Below the pieces are notes generated by a model. The model saw nothing but the letters and a program-made list of their open reading frames with translations, did not search any database and was not told the DNA's origin. 64,000 bases of DNA from Phycisphaerales bacterium (GTDB lineage: Bacteria; Planctomycetota; Phycisphaerae; Phycisphaerales; SM1A02): assembly GCA_009691725.1 (NCBI GenBank), contig SIAP01000008.1, forward strand, positions 23,394 through 87,393, in the 5' to 3' direction. This document shows positions 15,908 to 24,548 of this stretch, in pieces. Positions within the stretch are counted from its first letter, which is position 1. Each line of letters opens with the position of its first letter. The position numbers and the translations under genes were made by a program.

Positions 15908-17225
15908 ATTCCTTTCCAGACTTCGCGCGCATCTGCGCTCTGATCGCTTGGTCGTTGTTGGACTCTGTTCCGTTGCGGTGATCGTGCTCGCCAGGTGTAC
16001 CGCAGCACAGACCCAACACTCCCCACAGGACTCCGCTTCGTCTCGTTCATGGCCTCGAACGGCGATCACCGCACAGGGTGATCGCGTCACACTGAGCTCT
16101 CCACATGTTGACGAGTGGCGCGATGGAACGCTCTTTGTGAAGTGTGCGACAAGGGTGCAATTGCATGGCGCAACCGACTCCTGCATTGGTACTGTCAACA
16201 TCTGCGGTCGTTCGATGCTCGATCACCACTCGCGCGATGTGACAGTCAGCGATCTCACCCTTCCCGCCATGAGATTTCCCACGGACGAAGCGGGAATCGT
16301 GCCGATTCGTGATGCTGTCATGCAGGCGCTTTTTGGTTTGACTCTGCGCATCCCGCTGGACGATTTGCTCGCGTCGATGAACTGGAACGCGATGTCGCTC
16401 CCCGTTCCAGCGCCGCATCTCCCGCACAGGCTCTTGCCCGCCGACGCGCTCGCGATGACCACGCCTGCAGAGTTTCAGGTGATCGTTCCCACGGCGCTGG
16501 AAGGTTGCACCAACTCCACCTCGCCTCTCTTTCGGATCGACACTGGCGTGTACTACATCGTCGATGGAGGCGAGTGGTACTCGTGCGATGGGCTCGATAC
16601 CAATTCGTGGTCGTGGGTCGATCCCTCAACGCTCCCCACTGCACTCAGTGAGATTCCAGAGCACTCTCGATGGGAGGGAGCTCTCGCGCATCTTCCGTCG
16701 ACTGGGCAGTTCTGCGAGGCGCAGTTCATTCGTTCACTCACTCCAGTTTCGCCGCCCCCTGGTGCTGATCTCTCGTCCTGGTGGAATCCGTGGGAGGGAT
16801 CCTGGTGGAGCAGTCGCGAGAGTGCCGCGGAGCGATCCCTGCGACTCGACGCGCACCCGCGCTCGGTGACCGACGCGTTGACGGTGGACCCATCACAGGA
16901 GAATCTCTTTATCGGGCTTGATGGTCGGGTGTATGCCCACCGAGAAAACCGTTGGTATCAAAACAAACCAGATGGCGATTGGGTTGAGTACACAGAGCAA
17001 CGCTCCACCGCTCGTTTGCTGAGGGACGCATTGCGCGCACGCGAGGCTGCACGACATCGCCGCACACAATTCGAATCGTGGCGGAGAGCGCAAGAGGCGT
17101 TGGATGAGGCAACACCGAATACCTCTTCGCAAGAACATCTCTCGATGCAGACGGGACGACCCTCCTGTGTTGGCATGAGGCACACTGCGCGTCCATCGAC
17201 TGCGGCGAAGCAAACACAGGAGTGA
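15891..17225 (+). CDS. Hypothetical exported protein with repeated WY-type modules
   Basis: A 444-residue protein with an N-terminal hydrophobic segment (about residues 17-36, RLVVVGLCSVAVIVLARCTAAQ) that may be a signal anchor. The middle holds a module of the type found in many uncharacterised secreted proteins: GVYYIVDGGEWYSCDGL, then WSWVDPSTLPTALSEIP, then LAHLPSTGQ. A shorter second copy, GRVYAHRENRWYQ followed by GDWVEY, lies near residue 350. The C-terminal 90 residues are basic and probably helical. I know the motif (displayed residue, WY, then a proline-rich LPxxLxxIP strand) only from unannotated families, so no function is given. ATG 15891 is chosen over 15873. Its 3' end runs up to the convergent rsmG gene. 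Confidence 0.65.
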   Translation: MNSSTEFLSRLRAHLRSDRLVVVGLCSVAVIVLARCTAAQTQHSPQDSASSRSWPRTAITAQGDRVTLSSPHVDEWRDGTLFVKCATRVQLHGATDSCIGTVNICGRSMLDHHSRDVTVSDLTLPAMRFPTDEAGIVPIRDAVMQALFGLTLRIPLDDLLASMNWNAMSLPVPAPHLPHRLLPADALAMTTPAEFQVIVPTALEGCTNSTSPLFRIDTGVYYIVDGGEWYSCDGLDTNSWSWVDPSTLPTALSEIPEHSRWEGALAHLPSTGQFCEAQFIRSLTPVSPPPGADLSSWWNPWEGSWWSSRESAAERSLRLDAHPRSVTDALTVDPSQENLFIGLDGRVYAHRENRWYQNKPDGDWVEYTEQRSTARLLRDALRAREAARHRRTQFESWRRAQEALDEATPNTSSQEHLSMQTGRPSCVGMRHTARPSTAAKQTQE

Positions 17226-17238
17226 TTTCTCGCAACGC

Positions 17239-17961
17239 TCAGAGCGGCAAACGCTCTGGCTCCCCGACAGCGCGCGGATAGCGGTTGGGGGTCTTGCCGG
17301 ACTTCTCGACGATGACCAGTGTTCCAGTTGGAGTACGCAATTGTTCGACGACCACTCCACGCAGTTCGCCCAGCGCGTGAACTGACGCAGCAACTTCCGC
17401 TGCGGCTTGCTCACCCTTCACGGCAATGAAGATCCCGCCATGCCGCACCATCGGCAGCGACAACTCCAGCAGAATCGGCAGTCGAGCCACCGCGCGACTC
17501 ACGACCACATCGATGACCTCACGGAGCTCTTTCGCGCCGAGCACTTCTGCGCGCTGGCAGCGCACACGCACATTGCTGAGACCCAGTTGCGACGCCGTCT
17601 CTTCAAGGAATCGAGCCTTTTTCCCAGTGGATTCAACGAGAGTGAACTCAACGCTCGGCATCACGATCGCGAGGATCAGGCCGGGGATCCCTCCGCCGCT
17701 CCCGATGTCGACGACACTGCGCGCCTCGCTCTGCTGAAGCGTCGGCAGGAGCGTCAGCGCATCAAAGATGTGACGCATCCACGCGACTGTTCGGTCGCGA
17801 ATCCCGGTGAGATTCATTCGCTCATTCGCTGCATAGAGAAGATCGAGATATCGCGTCAAGAGCACCAACTCGGATGATTCCACTTCGATGCCGTATGCAT
17901 GGATCGCAGCGCGAAACTCATCGGTCGGTCCATTGGATTGCGCCGAAGGCAGATCGTTCAT
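17239..17961 (-). CDS. rsmG: 16S rRNA (guanine527-N7)-methyltransferase
   Basis: Class I SAM-dependent methyltransferase (GidB) acting on G527 of 16S rRNA. The SAM-binding motif DIGSGGGIPGL, preceded by ANERMNLTGI, and the downstream VVSRAVARL are diagnostic. The protein is 240 residues, slightly longer than E. coli RsmG (207). The start at 17961 overlaps the rodA stop (ATGA on the minus strand, 17958-17961), so it is translationally coupled to the cell-wall genes mrdA and rodA. RsmG usually sits near mnmG/parA; the pairing with rodA here is unusual. The open frame upstream of 17961 belongs to rodA DNA. Confidence 0.93.
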   Translation of the reverse strand: MNDLPSAQSNGPTDEFRAAIHAYGIEVESSELVLLTRYLDLLYAANERMNLTGIRDRTVAWMRHIFDALTLLPTLQQSEARSVVDIGSGGGIPGLILAIVMPSVEFTLVESTGKKARFLEETASQLGLSNVRVRCQRAEVLGAKELREVIDVVVSRAVARLPILLELSLPMVRHGGIFIAVKGEQAAAEVAASVHALGELRGVVVEQLRTPTGTLVIVEKSGKTPNRYPRAVGEPERLPL

Positions 17962-19166
17962 GCCAGCACCCGACGCGCACTGCCACCGGTCATCGCCCCA
18001 AGCCGAGCATCTCGGGCCGAGACCGAGAAGAGCAAGCCGACTGCGATCCAGGAAGCGAGGATGCTCGAACCACCAAAAGATACGAATGGCAGCGTCAAAC
18101 CAGTGATGGGAAGAACTCCCATGGTCATGCCGACATTCACGAATGACTGAAAACCCAGCATTGCACCAACACCGCTGCCAAGCAATCGACCAAATGGTGA
18201 GCGCGCAGCGACCGCCACGCACATCGCCCCTGCGGCAACTCCAGCCTCGAGGAGGATCACCGCGATTCCTCCGACGAGACCCCACCGACATGCGACCACA
18301 GCAAAGATCATGTCATTGTGTTCCTCTGGAAGTGCGTTGAAGCGGATGAGATTCCGTGCTGCTTCTTCGCCATTGCCAAACACACCGCCGCACCCCACCA
18401 GTCTGCGGGCGCTACGCGCTTGAAATCCGCTCGTGCTGTTGTACCGATCATCGCCCGTCAATTGCGCTATCAACGAATCGATGCGCGCCCGTTGGTGAGG
18501 CTTGAGAACGGGATAGGACGCAGATGCAAGCACGACCGCACTCAACACGATTGTCCCCAAGTGCCATCGTCGCGCACCTTGCGCAAGCAGCATCGCCAGC
18601 AGTGTTGGAAAGAACAACAGCGCCGTCCCCAAGTCGGGCTGCATGAGGATGAGGAGGACGGGAACGGTGGTCAAGATGATCGGGAGGAGTAGTCCCAGAT
18701 GGCTGCGCACATCCGCAGTTCGGCGCAACCACCACGCACCCGCCACAATCCACGCAATCTTTGCAAATTCTGCCGGCTGCATATCCACAGGTCCGAAATC
18801 GATCCAACAGCGACTGCCATTGCGGGCGCGCACGATGGCCTCGGGCACACCAGGTGCAACGAGCACGACGAGAAGACCGATCGTGAGCGTGAAGATCCAT
18901 GGTCCCCACCGTTCGACGGTGGCCGGAATCGGTCCGACAATCAAGGCCGCCGCCGCCACGCCGACTAGCGCATAAACCAATTGCCTCACCGCCAAACCCG
19001 GCTCGGTCGTCGCGATCGCTGCAATGCCGATACATGTCAACAACGCTGCACAGATGACGGGGATCCATCCAACATTAATCCAAGAAAAGCCAAAGCGATC
19101 ATGGATGCTGGTGCGTGCTGGTGCGGTCGTTGTTGCTCGCGCTCCCGTTCGATTGAAACTGCTCAC
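17958..19166 (-). CDS. rodA: Rod shape-determining SEDS glycosyltransferase RodA (FtsW/RodA family)
   Basis: A 402-residue multi-spanning SEDS family protein that polymerises lipid II glycan strands with its partner PBP2. Family landmarks: GSRCWIDFG, QPAEFAKI (with the conserved Glu), MQPDLGTAL (catalytic Asp region), LPEEHNDMIFAVV, and the C-terminal GMTMGVLPITGLTLPFVSFGGSS. About ten membrane helices are visible. It overlaps mrdA upstream (19163-19166) and rsmG downstream by ATGA junctions. The immediate pairing with a class B PBP supports RodA rather than FtsW. Confidence 0.92.
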   Translation of the reverse strand: MSSFNRTGARATTTAPARTSIHDRFGFSWINVGWIPVICAALLTCIGIAAIATTEPGLAVRQLVYALVGVAAAALIVGPIPATVERWGPWIFTLTIGLLVVLVAPGVPEAIVRARNGSRCWIDFGPVDMQPAEFAKIAWIVAGAWWLRRTADVRSHLGLLLPIILTTVPVLLILMQPDLGTALLFFPTLLAMLLAQGARRWHLGTIVLSAVVLASASYPVLKPHQRARIDSLIAQLTGDDRYNSTSGFQARSARRLVGCGGVFGNGEEAARNLIRFNALPEEHNDMIFAVVACRWGLVGGIAVILLEAGVAAGAMCVAVAARSPFGRLLGSGVGAMLGFQSFVNVGMTMGVLPITGLTLPFVSFGGSSILASWIAVGLLFSVSARDARLGAMTGGSARRVLA

Positions 19167-21415
19167 CGAGTGGCTCCCACCGAAATCGGATTGCGAGAGT
19201 TCGCGCTGCCCTCTGCACCGAGGTAGTGCTCACTCACCAACGCTCTGATCACTGCACCCATCACCGGACCTGCGGTGCGACCACCACCGCCACCGCGCTC
19301 AACAATCACGGCGATGGCGTATCGCGGAATTCCGTCGGATGGGTTGCCGACAAGCGCGGCGCACCACGCATGGTCAGCATCGGTCACTATTCGCTCGGCC
19401 ACGCCATCGTTGTCTCGGTCAATCTTGAGTGGCGGCGCCTCCGCCGTTCCGGTTTTTGCCCACACGCGCACGCCCGCAGCCTCGATGATTGGATCGTGCG
19501 AACCATCGCCATACTCCATGTGATGCCCTGTGCCGTAACTCTCCGACACAACCCTTCGCAATCCTTCGAGGACGCGCGAAACTGCGGTCGGAGAGAAGGG
19601 ATAGACCGCAGTCGTGCGACTGGAATCTTTGAGAAAGACCGGCGATCGCACACTTCCGCCGCGAGCCACCATCGCGTACGCATTCGCCATCTCCAGTGGT
19701 GTGACGGTCAATGGCCCTTGTCCGATTCCCAGCGACACCGTCGAAAACTGGTCGCGATGCGCATCGACATGTTCCGCCGCTGCGACTGTCGGGACGCTCC
19801 CTCCCATCGTCCCCAGTCCAAATCGTCGATACCACTCGCAGAGCCGCGCAGCACCGAGTCGATTGGCGAGTGTGTAAAAATAAATGTTGCAGGAGCGTGC
19901 TATCGCAACCTCGACGCTCAGCGGTCCGCCAGTGATCTTCGTGTGCGTCGCCATCTTGAATCGATCGCGATAGATCCAACATCGTGCGGCATCGGTGCGA
20001 TCCTTGAAAAAGTGACCGTTGCACTCGATCTGCTCGTCTTCGCGTGCGACGCCCTCGGCAATCGCCGCGAGGTACACCAGTGGTTTCACCAGCGACCCCG
20101 GCGGATATGCCGCTTCGAGCGCGCGATTGATGCGCCCACCGTCGCGACCCAACGCACCGCGCGAAGCATCAACCTGATCCTGAGGCAGCGGAGTTGATCC
20201 CGCTGCCAAGACCTCACCCGTCGCGATATCCACGATCACAGCTGCAGCGGGGAGCGCATCTCCAGCGCGCAACCCATCACTGTGCGCCTGCCAGGGTTGA
20301 ACGATGGTCAGTCCAGTGCGCGGATCCAACGCCGCTTGCACCCGCATTTGCAATTGCGCATCAATAGAGACCATCACGTCGTGGCCCGGAACAGGCTCGA
20401 TCCGCTCTTCATCGTTGGAATCGCGTCGATGCACGACATGACCGCGGAGACCACGCAATTCGTCCTCAAATTGTCGCTCCATTCCACGCGCGCCGATCGC
20501 ATCGCGCCCAGCGCGATATCCGCCAAGATCGACTTCGACTCGACCATCCTCTGTGGTCCGCTCGAATGGGCGACGGTCCAAATCTTCTTTCCAGGTCTCA
20601 TTGCGCACCGACCCCACGAGCTGGTCAATCGCTCCGTCCATCTTCAGGACCAGCGGGATCGATGTGCGAATCGGCCGTGGAAGTTGCGTCCGTTGGACCT
20701 CGACCTCGGCACTCTCCCACGGATCGCTGCGCATCGTTGCATCGATCACCTCGATCGCGCTTGGAAACTCATCGGAAATTTTTCGCAGGTCAAATGCTGA
20801 TTCCGTGGGGAGATTCTGGGAAATGACATGCATCTCGCGCATCTCGCGGATCGGTTCAGGCTTCACATCGAGCGATTGACCGCGCGCCTGTCGTGCGGCT
20901 TGCCCCCGAGCGACCGCAGCTGCGTGGTCGTCAATGCGTTTGACGATGACTGCGAGCCGCTCTTCAAGTTCGCCTCGAGAGAGACCCGCGCGGGTTGCGA
21001 GAATCATCAGCAGGTCCGTCTGTTTCGACACCCACTCCGGCAGCATCAGCGTCGTGCGTTCGTCTCGCTGCGCTGGAGAAAGTTTCCGCCATGCCGCACC
21101 TGCGGCGGTCTTTGCGGCGCTGCGCGCACTCTCCGCGGCCCACTGACCCTTGGCAAAGGAGTAACTCACGGCAGCGTCGTAGGTGGCGATGTCCTGCGCG
21201 AGGATCCGTCCAGTGCGGTCAAGCAGTTTCCCACGCCACGTTGGAAGAAATTTTTCGACATCGAGCCGCTCGTCTGCAGCGTGTGCGAGGGCGGCACCCT
21301 GCACCACCGTCAGTGCGAAGAGTCGAATGACCAGTGCGCACACCGCCAGTCCCATCACGGCGACGAGAAAGAGCAGTCGTTTGCGAGTGTTGCGCTGTGC
21401 GCTCTGATACGCCAA
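19163..21415 (-). CDS. mrdA: Penicillin-binding protein 2 (class B transpeptidase)
   Basis: A 750-residue membrane-anchored D,D-transpeptidase that crosslinks peptidoglycan with RodA. There is an N-terminal anchor at about 14-36; a dimerisation/pedestal region with RGKLLDRTGRILA; and a transpeptidase domain with S441-x-x-K444 (GSLVKP), S508-C-N510 and K654-T-G656. A long insertion (about 85-330) makes it larger than E. coli PBP2 (633). It is the first gene of the mrdA-rodA-rsmG unit. Its presence matters for taxonomy because some planctomycetes have reduced peptidoglycan machinery; this lineage keeps a full RodA/PBP2 pair with intact catalytic motifs. Confidence 0.92.
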   Translation of the reverse strand: MAYQSAQRNTRKRLLFLVAVMGLAVCALVIRLFALTVVQGAALAHAADERLDVEKFLPTWRGKLLDRTGRILAQDIATYDAAVSYSFAKGQWAAESARSAAKTAAGAAWRKLSPAQRDERTTLMLPEWVSKQTDLLMILATRAGLSRGELEERLAVIVKRIDDHAAAVARGQAARQARGQSLDVKPEPIREMREMHVISQNLPTESAFDLRKISDEFPSAIEVIDATMRSDPWESAEVEVQRTQLPRPIRTSIPLVLKMDGAIDQLVGSVRNETWKEDLDRRPFERTTEDGRVEVDLGGYRAGRDAIGARGMERQFEDELRGLRGHVVHRRDSNDEERIEPVPGHDVMVSIDAQLQMRVQAALDPRTGLTIVQPWQAHSDGLRAGDALPAAAVIVDIATGEVLAAGSTPLPQDQVDASRGALGRDGGRINRALEAAYPPGSLVKPLVYLAAIAEGVAREDEQIECNGHFFKDRTDAARCWIYRDRFKMATHTKITGGPLSVEVAIARSCNIYFYTLANRLGAARLCEWYRRFGLGTMGGSVPTVAAAEHVDAHRDQFSTVSLGIGQGPLTVTPLEMANAYAMVARGGSVRSPVFLKDSSRTTAVYPFSPTAVSRVLEGLRRVVSESYGTGHHMEYGDGSHDPIIEAAGVRVWAKTGTAEAPPLKIDRDNDGVAERIVTDADHAWCAALVGNPSDGIPRYAIAVIVERGGGGGRTAGPVMGAVIRALVSEHYLGAEGSANSRNPISVGATR

Positions 21416-21478
21416 TCAGTCCTCCATGACTGTGGAACCTGCGGAGTGAGCAAGACAATTCACTCCCTCCAAATCTCT

Positions 21479-21510
21479 TTGACAGTGTAGCGCAGCGAGT
21501 TCGTTACTAT
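21479..21510 (+). promoter_or_regulatory. Candidate promoter for ychF
   Basis: A perfect -35 TTGACA at 21479-21484 is followed by TACTAT at 21505-21510. The spacer of 20 bp is long, so this is tentative. The predicted start is about 4-5 nt ahead of the ychF ATG. Confidence 0.25.
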
Positions 21511-21520
21511 CTCTCGCCTT

Positions 21521-22609
21521 ATGGAATGCGGCATTGTTGGACTCCCAAATGTTGGAAAAAGCACCCTCTTCAACGCCCTCACGGCAGCGGGTGCGGCGGC
21601 GGCGAACTATCCGTTTTGCACGATCGAACCGAATGTTGGCATCGTGCCCGTGCCCGATAATCGACTCGCGCACATCAACGAGTTCATCAAGGCGCAGAAA
21701 CTCATTCCAGCGGCGCTTCGATTGGTCGATATCGCCGGACTCGTCAAGGGTGCGAGCGAAGGCGCTGGACTGGGCAACAAGTTTCTCTCGCACATCCGCG
21801 AAGTCGATTCGCTCTTGCATGTGGTGCGCTGCTTTGAGGATCCCGATGTGATGCATGTCGATGGGACGGTCGATCCGCTGCGCGATATCGGCACAATCGA
21901 AACTGAACTGATGCTCGCAGACTTACAGATTGTCGAGACTTTGCTTGACAAGACGCGCCGCACCACCAAACTCGGCGACAAGGAAGCTGCTGCGCGGCTT
22001 GCTGTGCTCGAGCGGTGTGCTGTCGCGCTCAATGCATCGCGACCCGTGCGGTCGATTGACCCAACGCCAGAAGAGGCGATCATCCTGCAGCAGCTTGGCA
22101 TGATTTCTGCCAAGCGCATCTTGTTCGTGGCAAATGTCGACGAGTCTGACCCGCTCGGTCAGGGCGCGTTCGTGCAAGTGGTGCGCGACTACTGCGCCAA
22201 GAATGGCGGGGTTGTGACTGTTGTCTGCGCAAAGATCGAGAGCGAACTTGCTGAGATGACCAAGGAAGATCAGCGCGAGATGCTCGATTCACTTGGAATG
22301 AAGGAGCCTGCGCTTGCATCGGTGGCGCGTGCGACATACGACCTGCTCGGATTGCAGTCCTATTTCACGGCGGGCGAAAAGGAGATCCGCGCGTGGACGA
22401 TTCACAAGGGTTTCACTGCTCCGCAAGCGGCTGGCGTGATTCACACAGACTTCGAAAAGGGATTCATTCGCGCCGAGGTGTACGCCGTGAAGGATCTCTT
22501 CGAGCTCAAGAGCGAGAAGGCTATTCGCGAAGCTGGCCGACTCCGAAGCGAAGGCAAGGCGTACATCATGAAGGATGGCGACGTCGTGCACTTCTTGTTC
22601 AATGTGTGA
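21521..22609 (+). CDS. ychF: Redox-regulated ATPase YchF (Obg-family)
   Basis: A 362-residue universally conserved P-loop protein that binds ATP rather than GTP and associates with ribosomes. G1 is [17 protein letters not shown] lies in switch I; G3 is [17 protein letters not shown]; and the G4 position reads NVDESD in place of NKxD, the change linked to ATP preference. The C-terminal TGS domain ends [11 protein letters not shown] as in the family. Length and start are standard. It stands alone, divergent from mrdA. Confidence 0.97.
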   Translation: MECGIVGLPNVGKSTLFNALTAAGAAAANYPFCTIEPNVGIVPVPDNRLAHINEFIKAQKLIPAALRLVDIAGLVKGASEGAGLGNKFLSHIREVDSLLHVVRCFEDPDVMHVDGTVDPLRDIGTIETELMLADLQIVETLLDKTRRTTKLGDKEAAARLAVLERCAVALNASRPVRSIDPTPEEAIILQQLGMISAKRILFVANVDESDPLGQGAFVQVVRDYCAKNGGVVTVVCAKIESELAEMTKEDQREMLDSLGMKEPALASVARATYDLLGLQSYFTAGEKEIRAWTIHKGFTAPQAAGVIHTDFEKGFIRAEVYAVKDLFELKSEKAIREAGRLRSEGKAYIMKDGDVVHFLFNV

Positions 22610-22694
22610 TGGGCACCTCGTTCCAGGCTGAAAGTGCCAGTGTGTGGGTATTCGGAGCACGCATCTGTGGGTGACTCGGGATAGGATTGCTGTC

Positions 22695-23201
22695 ATGACT
22701 GCAGGTTCGATTTTTTTGACGGCGATCATGGTGTTGCAACCGGTGGCAGCTTTCACCTTGCACAACAACTCGACGCCGCCCTTGTCCCCTGCACCGCCTG
22801 CGCAGCACAGCGGGCCCATCAAGGTGTTTTCGGGAATCTCCCGTGCGCAAACACTGCTGAACTTTCGAGCCGGCATCGCCTATCAGGGGATTTCGCAGAG
22901 CACAGCGATCTACAACATTGTTGACAACAAGATTTTCAAGGGCATCAGTCAAGCCACGCGGGTCTTCACCATCAGCGACGAGAAGGTGTACGAGGGCACT
23001 TCCTTGGCAAAGTGTTTGTACAACTTCCACGGTGGCAAGATTTACGGCGGGATCTCTCGTGCGAAGTGTCTTTTCAGTTACAGCGGCGGCAAGATGTATG
23101 AAGGCATCTCACAAGCTGTCTGCGTTGCAAACTGGGATTCAAAGATCGAACTCACGCACGCCCAACTGGTCGTCGTCATCACACAGTTGCAAGGTCGCTG
23201 A
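22695..23201 (+). CDS. Exported protein of six 18-residue beta repeats
   Basis: A 168-residue protein with a hydrophobic N-terminus (about 5-19, probable signal peptide), a Pro-rich linker (27-40), and six exact-length 18-residue tandem repeats from residue 43 to 150. A typical unit is KIYGGISRAKCLFSYSGG. Each repeat has K-aromatic-x-G-I-S at the start and an aliphatic/aromatic strand before a turn. The pattern resembles the KIYxG-type repeats of beta-flower proteins, suggesting one closed beta-propeller-like or prism-like domain, but that is inference. Cysteines occur at the same place in repeats 4, 5 and 6. Function unknown; no operon partner. Confidence 0.75.
   Translation: MTAGSIFLTAIMVLQPVAAFTLHNNSTPPLSPAPPAQHSGPIKVFSGISRAQTLLNFRAGIAYQGISQSTAIYNIVDNKIFKGISQATRVFTISDEKVYEGTSLAKCLYNFHGGKIYGGISRAKCLFSYSGGKMYEGISQAVCVANWDSKIELTHAQLVVVITQLQGR
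22821..23144 (+). repeat. Six tandem 54-bp coding repeats (18 residues each)
   Basis: This DNA encodes the six protein repeats of the preceding entry. Units share the K-[IVM]-[FY]-x-G-[IT]-S frame at protein level but are diverged in nucleotide sequence, so they are old compared with the exact short arrays elsewhere in the window. Confidence 0.85.
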
Positions 23202-23330
23202 TCGACTGTTCCTGGTGGCATCGGAATCAATGTGCCGCCCGGGAACCCGCCTTAGCTGGGGACCACTGATTGGACCAAGCCATCTCCGTTGACATCCTTG
23301 CTGCAGGATTGCGAATGAGCGCCGCGCGTC

Positions 23331-23384
23331 CCCCCCCGTTCTGCGGGCAAATTTCGCCCGCAGGGGGTTGCCCGCAGAAGGGGG
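23331..23384. repeat. Intergenic hairpin with three mutually pairing arms
   Basis: TTCTGCGGGCAA (23339-23350) pairs perfectly with TTGCCCGCAGAA (23368-23379), extended by C-run/G-run pairing (about 23331-23337 with 23380-23384). A middle arm, GCCCGCA (23356-23362), can pair instead with the first arm. It lies between convergent genes, so it may be a bidirectional transcription stop, but neither strand has a U-run. Confidence 0.7.
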
Positions 23385-23395
23385 CCTGGCGCAAT

Positions 23396-24013
23396 TCACG
23401 CAAAGTCCCCCGCGCGCTTCGACTCTATCGCCGCCGCGAGTCGCGCCATATAGTCGCTCGCGGGAATCTCGACCGCACCAAGCGACAACATGTGCGGATT
23501 GGCGTATTGACAATCAAGCAACTCAAACCCCCGCGCGCGCAGGCGATTCACCAGGGTAATCAAGCACACCTTGCTCGCATCTCGTCCACCCTCGAGCGGT
23601 CGACTGAACATGCTCTCGCCAAAGAACACTCCACCAATCGCAACGCCGTACAACCCGCCCACCAGTGCGTCGCCCAGCCACGCCTCCACACTGTGCGCAT
23701 GTCCGTGCTGATGCAAGTCTGTATACAGCTTCGCGAGATCGCTGGAAATCCACGAGCGATTCTCAATTGAGCGATCGTGCGCGCACGCAGCGATCACACT
23801 CCCAAACGCTCGATTCACAACCACCCGAAACTTCCCATTTCGGTAGACCCGATTCAGCGACTTGGAGACCTTGAGCGCACCGGCCTCCAAGGGCATGATG
23901 CACCGCGGATCGCTCGAAAAGAACGCAATCTCGCCAGAATCAGGGTCCGCCATCGGGAATGCCCCCGCCCGGTACGCCGCAAGCACCATCTCGATGACCT
24001 TGCTCGAACTCAT
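23396..24013 (-). CDS. aat: Leucyl/phenylalanyl-tRNA-protein transferase
   Basis: Transfers Leu or Phe from aminoacyl-tRNA to N-terminal Arg/Lys of proteins, marking them for ClpS/ClpAP degradation (N-end rule). Family landmarks: AYRAGAFPMAD, the IMPLE strand, SWISSDLAKLYTDLHQHGHAHSVEAW, LVGGLYGVAIGGVFFGESMFS, and a C-terminal FELLDCQYANPHMLSLGAVEIP. The start at 24013 gives 205 residues. The frame stays open for 114 more codons upstream, but that part has no family resemblance and no ATG/GTG/TTG close by. It is convergent with the repeat-protein gene, with a strong hairpin between the two. Confidence 0.92.
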   Translation of the reverse strand: MSSSKVIEMVLAAYRAGAFPMADPDSGEIAFFSSDPRCIMPLEAGALKVSKSLNRVYRNGKFRVVVNRAFGSVIAACAHDRSIENRSWISSDLAKLYTDLHQHGHAHSVEAWLGDALVGGLYGVAIGGVFFGESMFSRPLEGGRDASKVCLITLVNRLRARGFELLDCQYANPHMLSLGAVEIPASDYMARLAAAIESKRAGDFA

Positions 24014-24379
24014 GTGGACGAACTCATCCTCGGCAATTCCGTAGAAAGCCAGTCGGCTCGAAGTGTTTCCCCCTTGCGATGCGCGGCAGATTGGGTAACT
24101 TCTCCGCTCCTCAAACAGGGGCCGTCGGTGACGGATGCGTTCAAGAATCTCTTGGATGCAGCGGCGCCGCAAGGGGTGTCTTGGCGCGGCCAAGGGACAC
24201 TCCAGCCTAGAGGAAGCCGCGGCAAGGGTCCCAGCGATGGGCGCCCGACCCCGCGTCGAGCGTTCCCGTCGTCGGTTGAATCCGGCGCGGTGCCAACCGT
24301 GGACGCACGGCGGCATCGACTCGCAATGCGTCCCATCTCCTTGCGCGAGATGCATGGTCTAACCTGCAAACGAATCGTT
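24014..24379. other. Intergenic region with one strong hairpin, no gene seen
   Basis: 366 bp between aat and tRNA-Gln. The most obvious structure is an inverted repeat at 24173-24203: about 13 paired bases including a G-T pair, a two-base bulge and the three-base loop GCG. Open frames on both strands here have arginine-rich, unnatural compositions. I could not match the region to RNase P RNA, SRP RNA, 6S or tmRNA signatures. It must contain the promoters of aat and possibly of the tRNA. Confidence 0.5.
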
Positions 24380-24450
24380 TGGCCCATGGTGTAACGGTAG
24401 CACAGGAGATTTTGGTTCTCTTAGTCCTTGTTCGAATCAAGGTGGGCTAA
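24380..24450 (+). tRNA. tRNA-Gln (anticodon TTG)
   Basis: A full cloverleaf can be drawn. Acceptor TGGCCCA pairs with TGGGCTA (24443-24449; one G-U). The D arm is GTG/CAC with loop TAACGGTAG. The anticodon stem GGAGA/TCTCT has loop TTTTGGT, anticodon TTG (reads CAA). The T arm CCTTG/CAAGG has loop TTCGAAT. The discriminator is A24450. CCA is not encoded. The length is 71 nt. Confidence 0.93.
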
Positions 24451-24457
24451 TTCGTTT

Positions 24458-24513
24458 TTCCAGACTCGTTCTTCCAGATTCGTTCTTCCAGACTCGTTCT
24501 TCCAGATTCGTTC
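24458..24513 (+). repeat. Tandem array, 4 x 14 bp (2 x 28 bp exact)
   Basis: Four adjacent copies of TTCCAGAYTCGTTC alternating C/T at the variable position, so the 28-bp pair is exactly duplicated. It starts 8 nt after the tRNA and ends 35 nt before the GlmU-like ATG. Confidence 0.95.
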
Positions 24514-24548
24514 GCACGCGTTCAAGACGGCATCCACAATTCTCTGCC

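Noticed and set aside
24010..24387. 125-codon minus-strand frame between aat and tRNA-Gln
   Set aside because: Runs into the tRNA gene and has an Arg/Ser-rich composition; no support.
24458..24513. CRISPR-like array
   Set aside because: Direct repeats without spacers and no cas genes; the same holds for the other tandem arrays.
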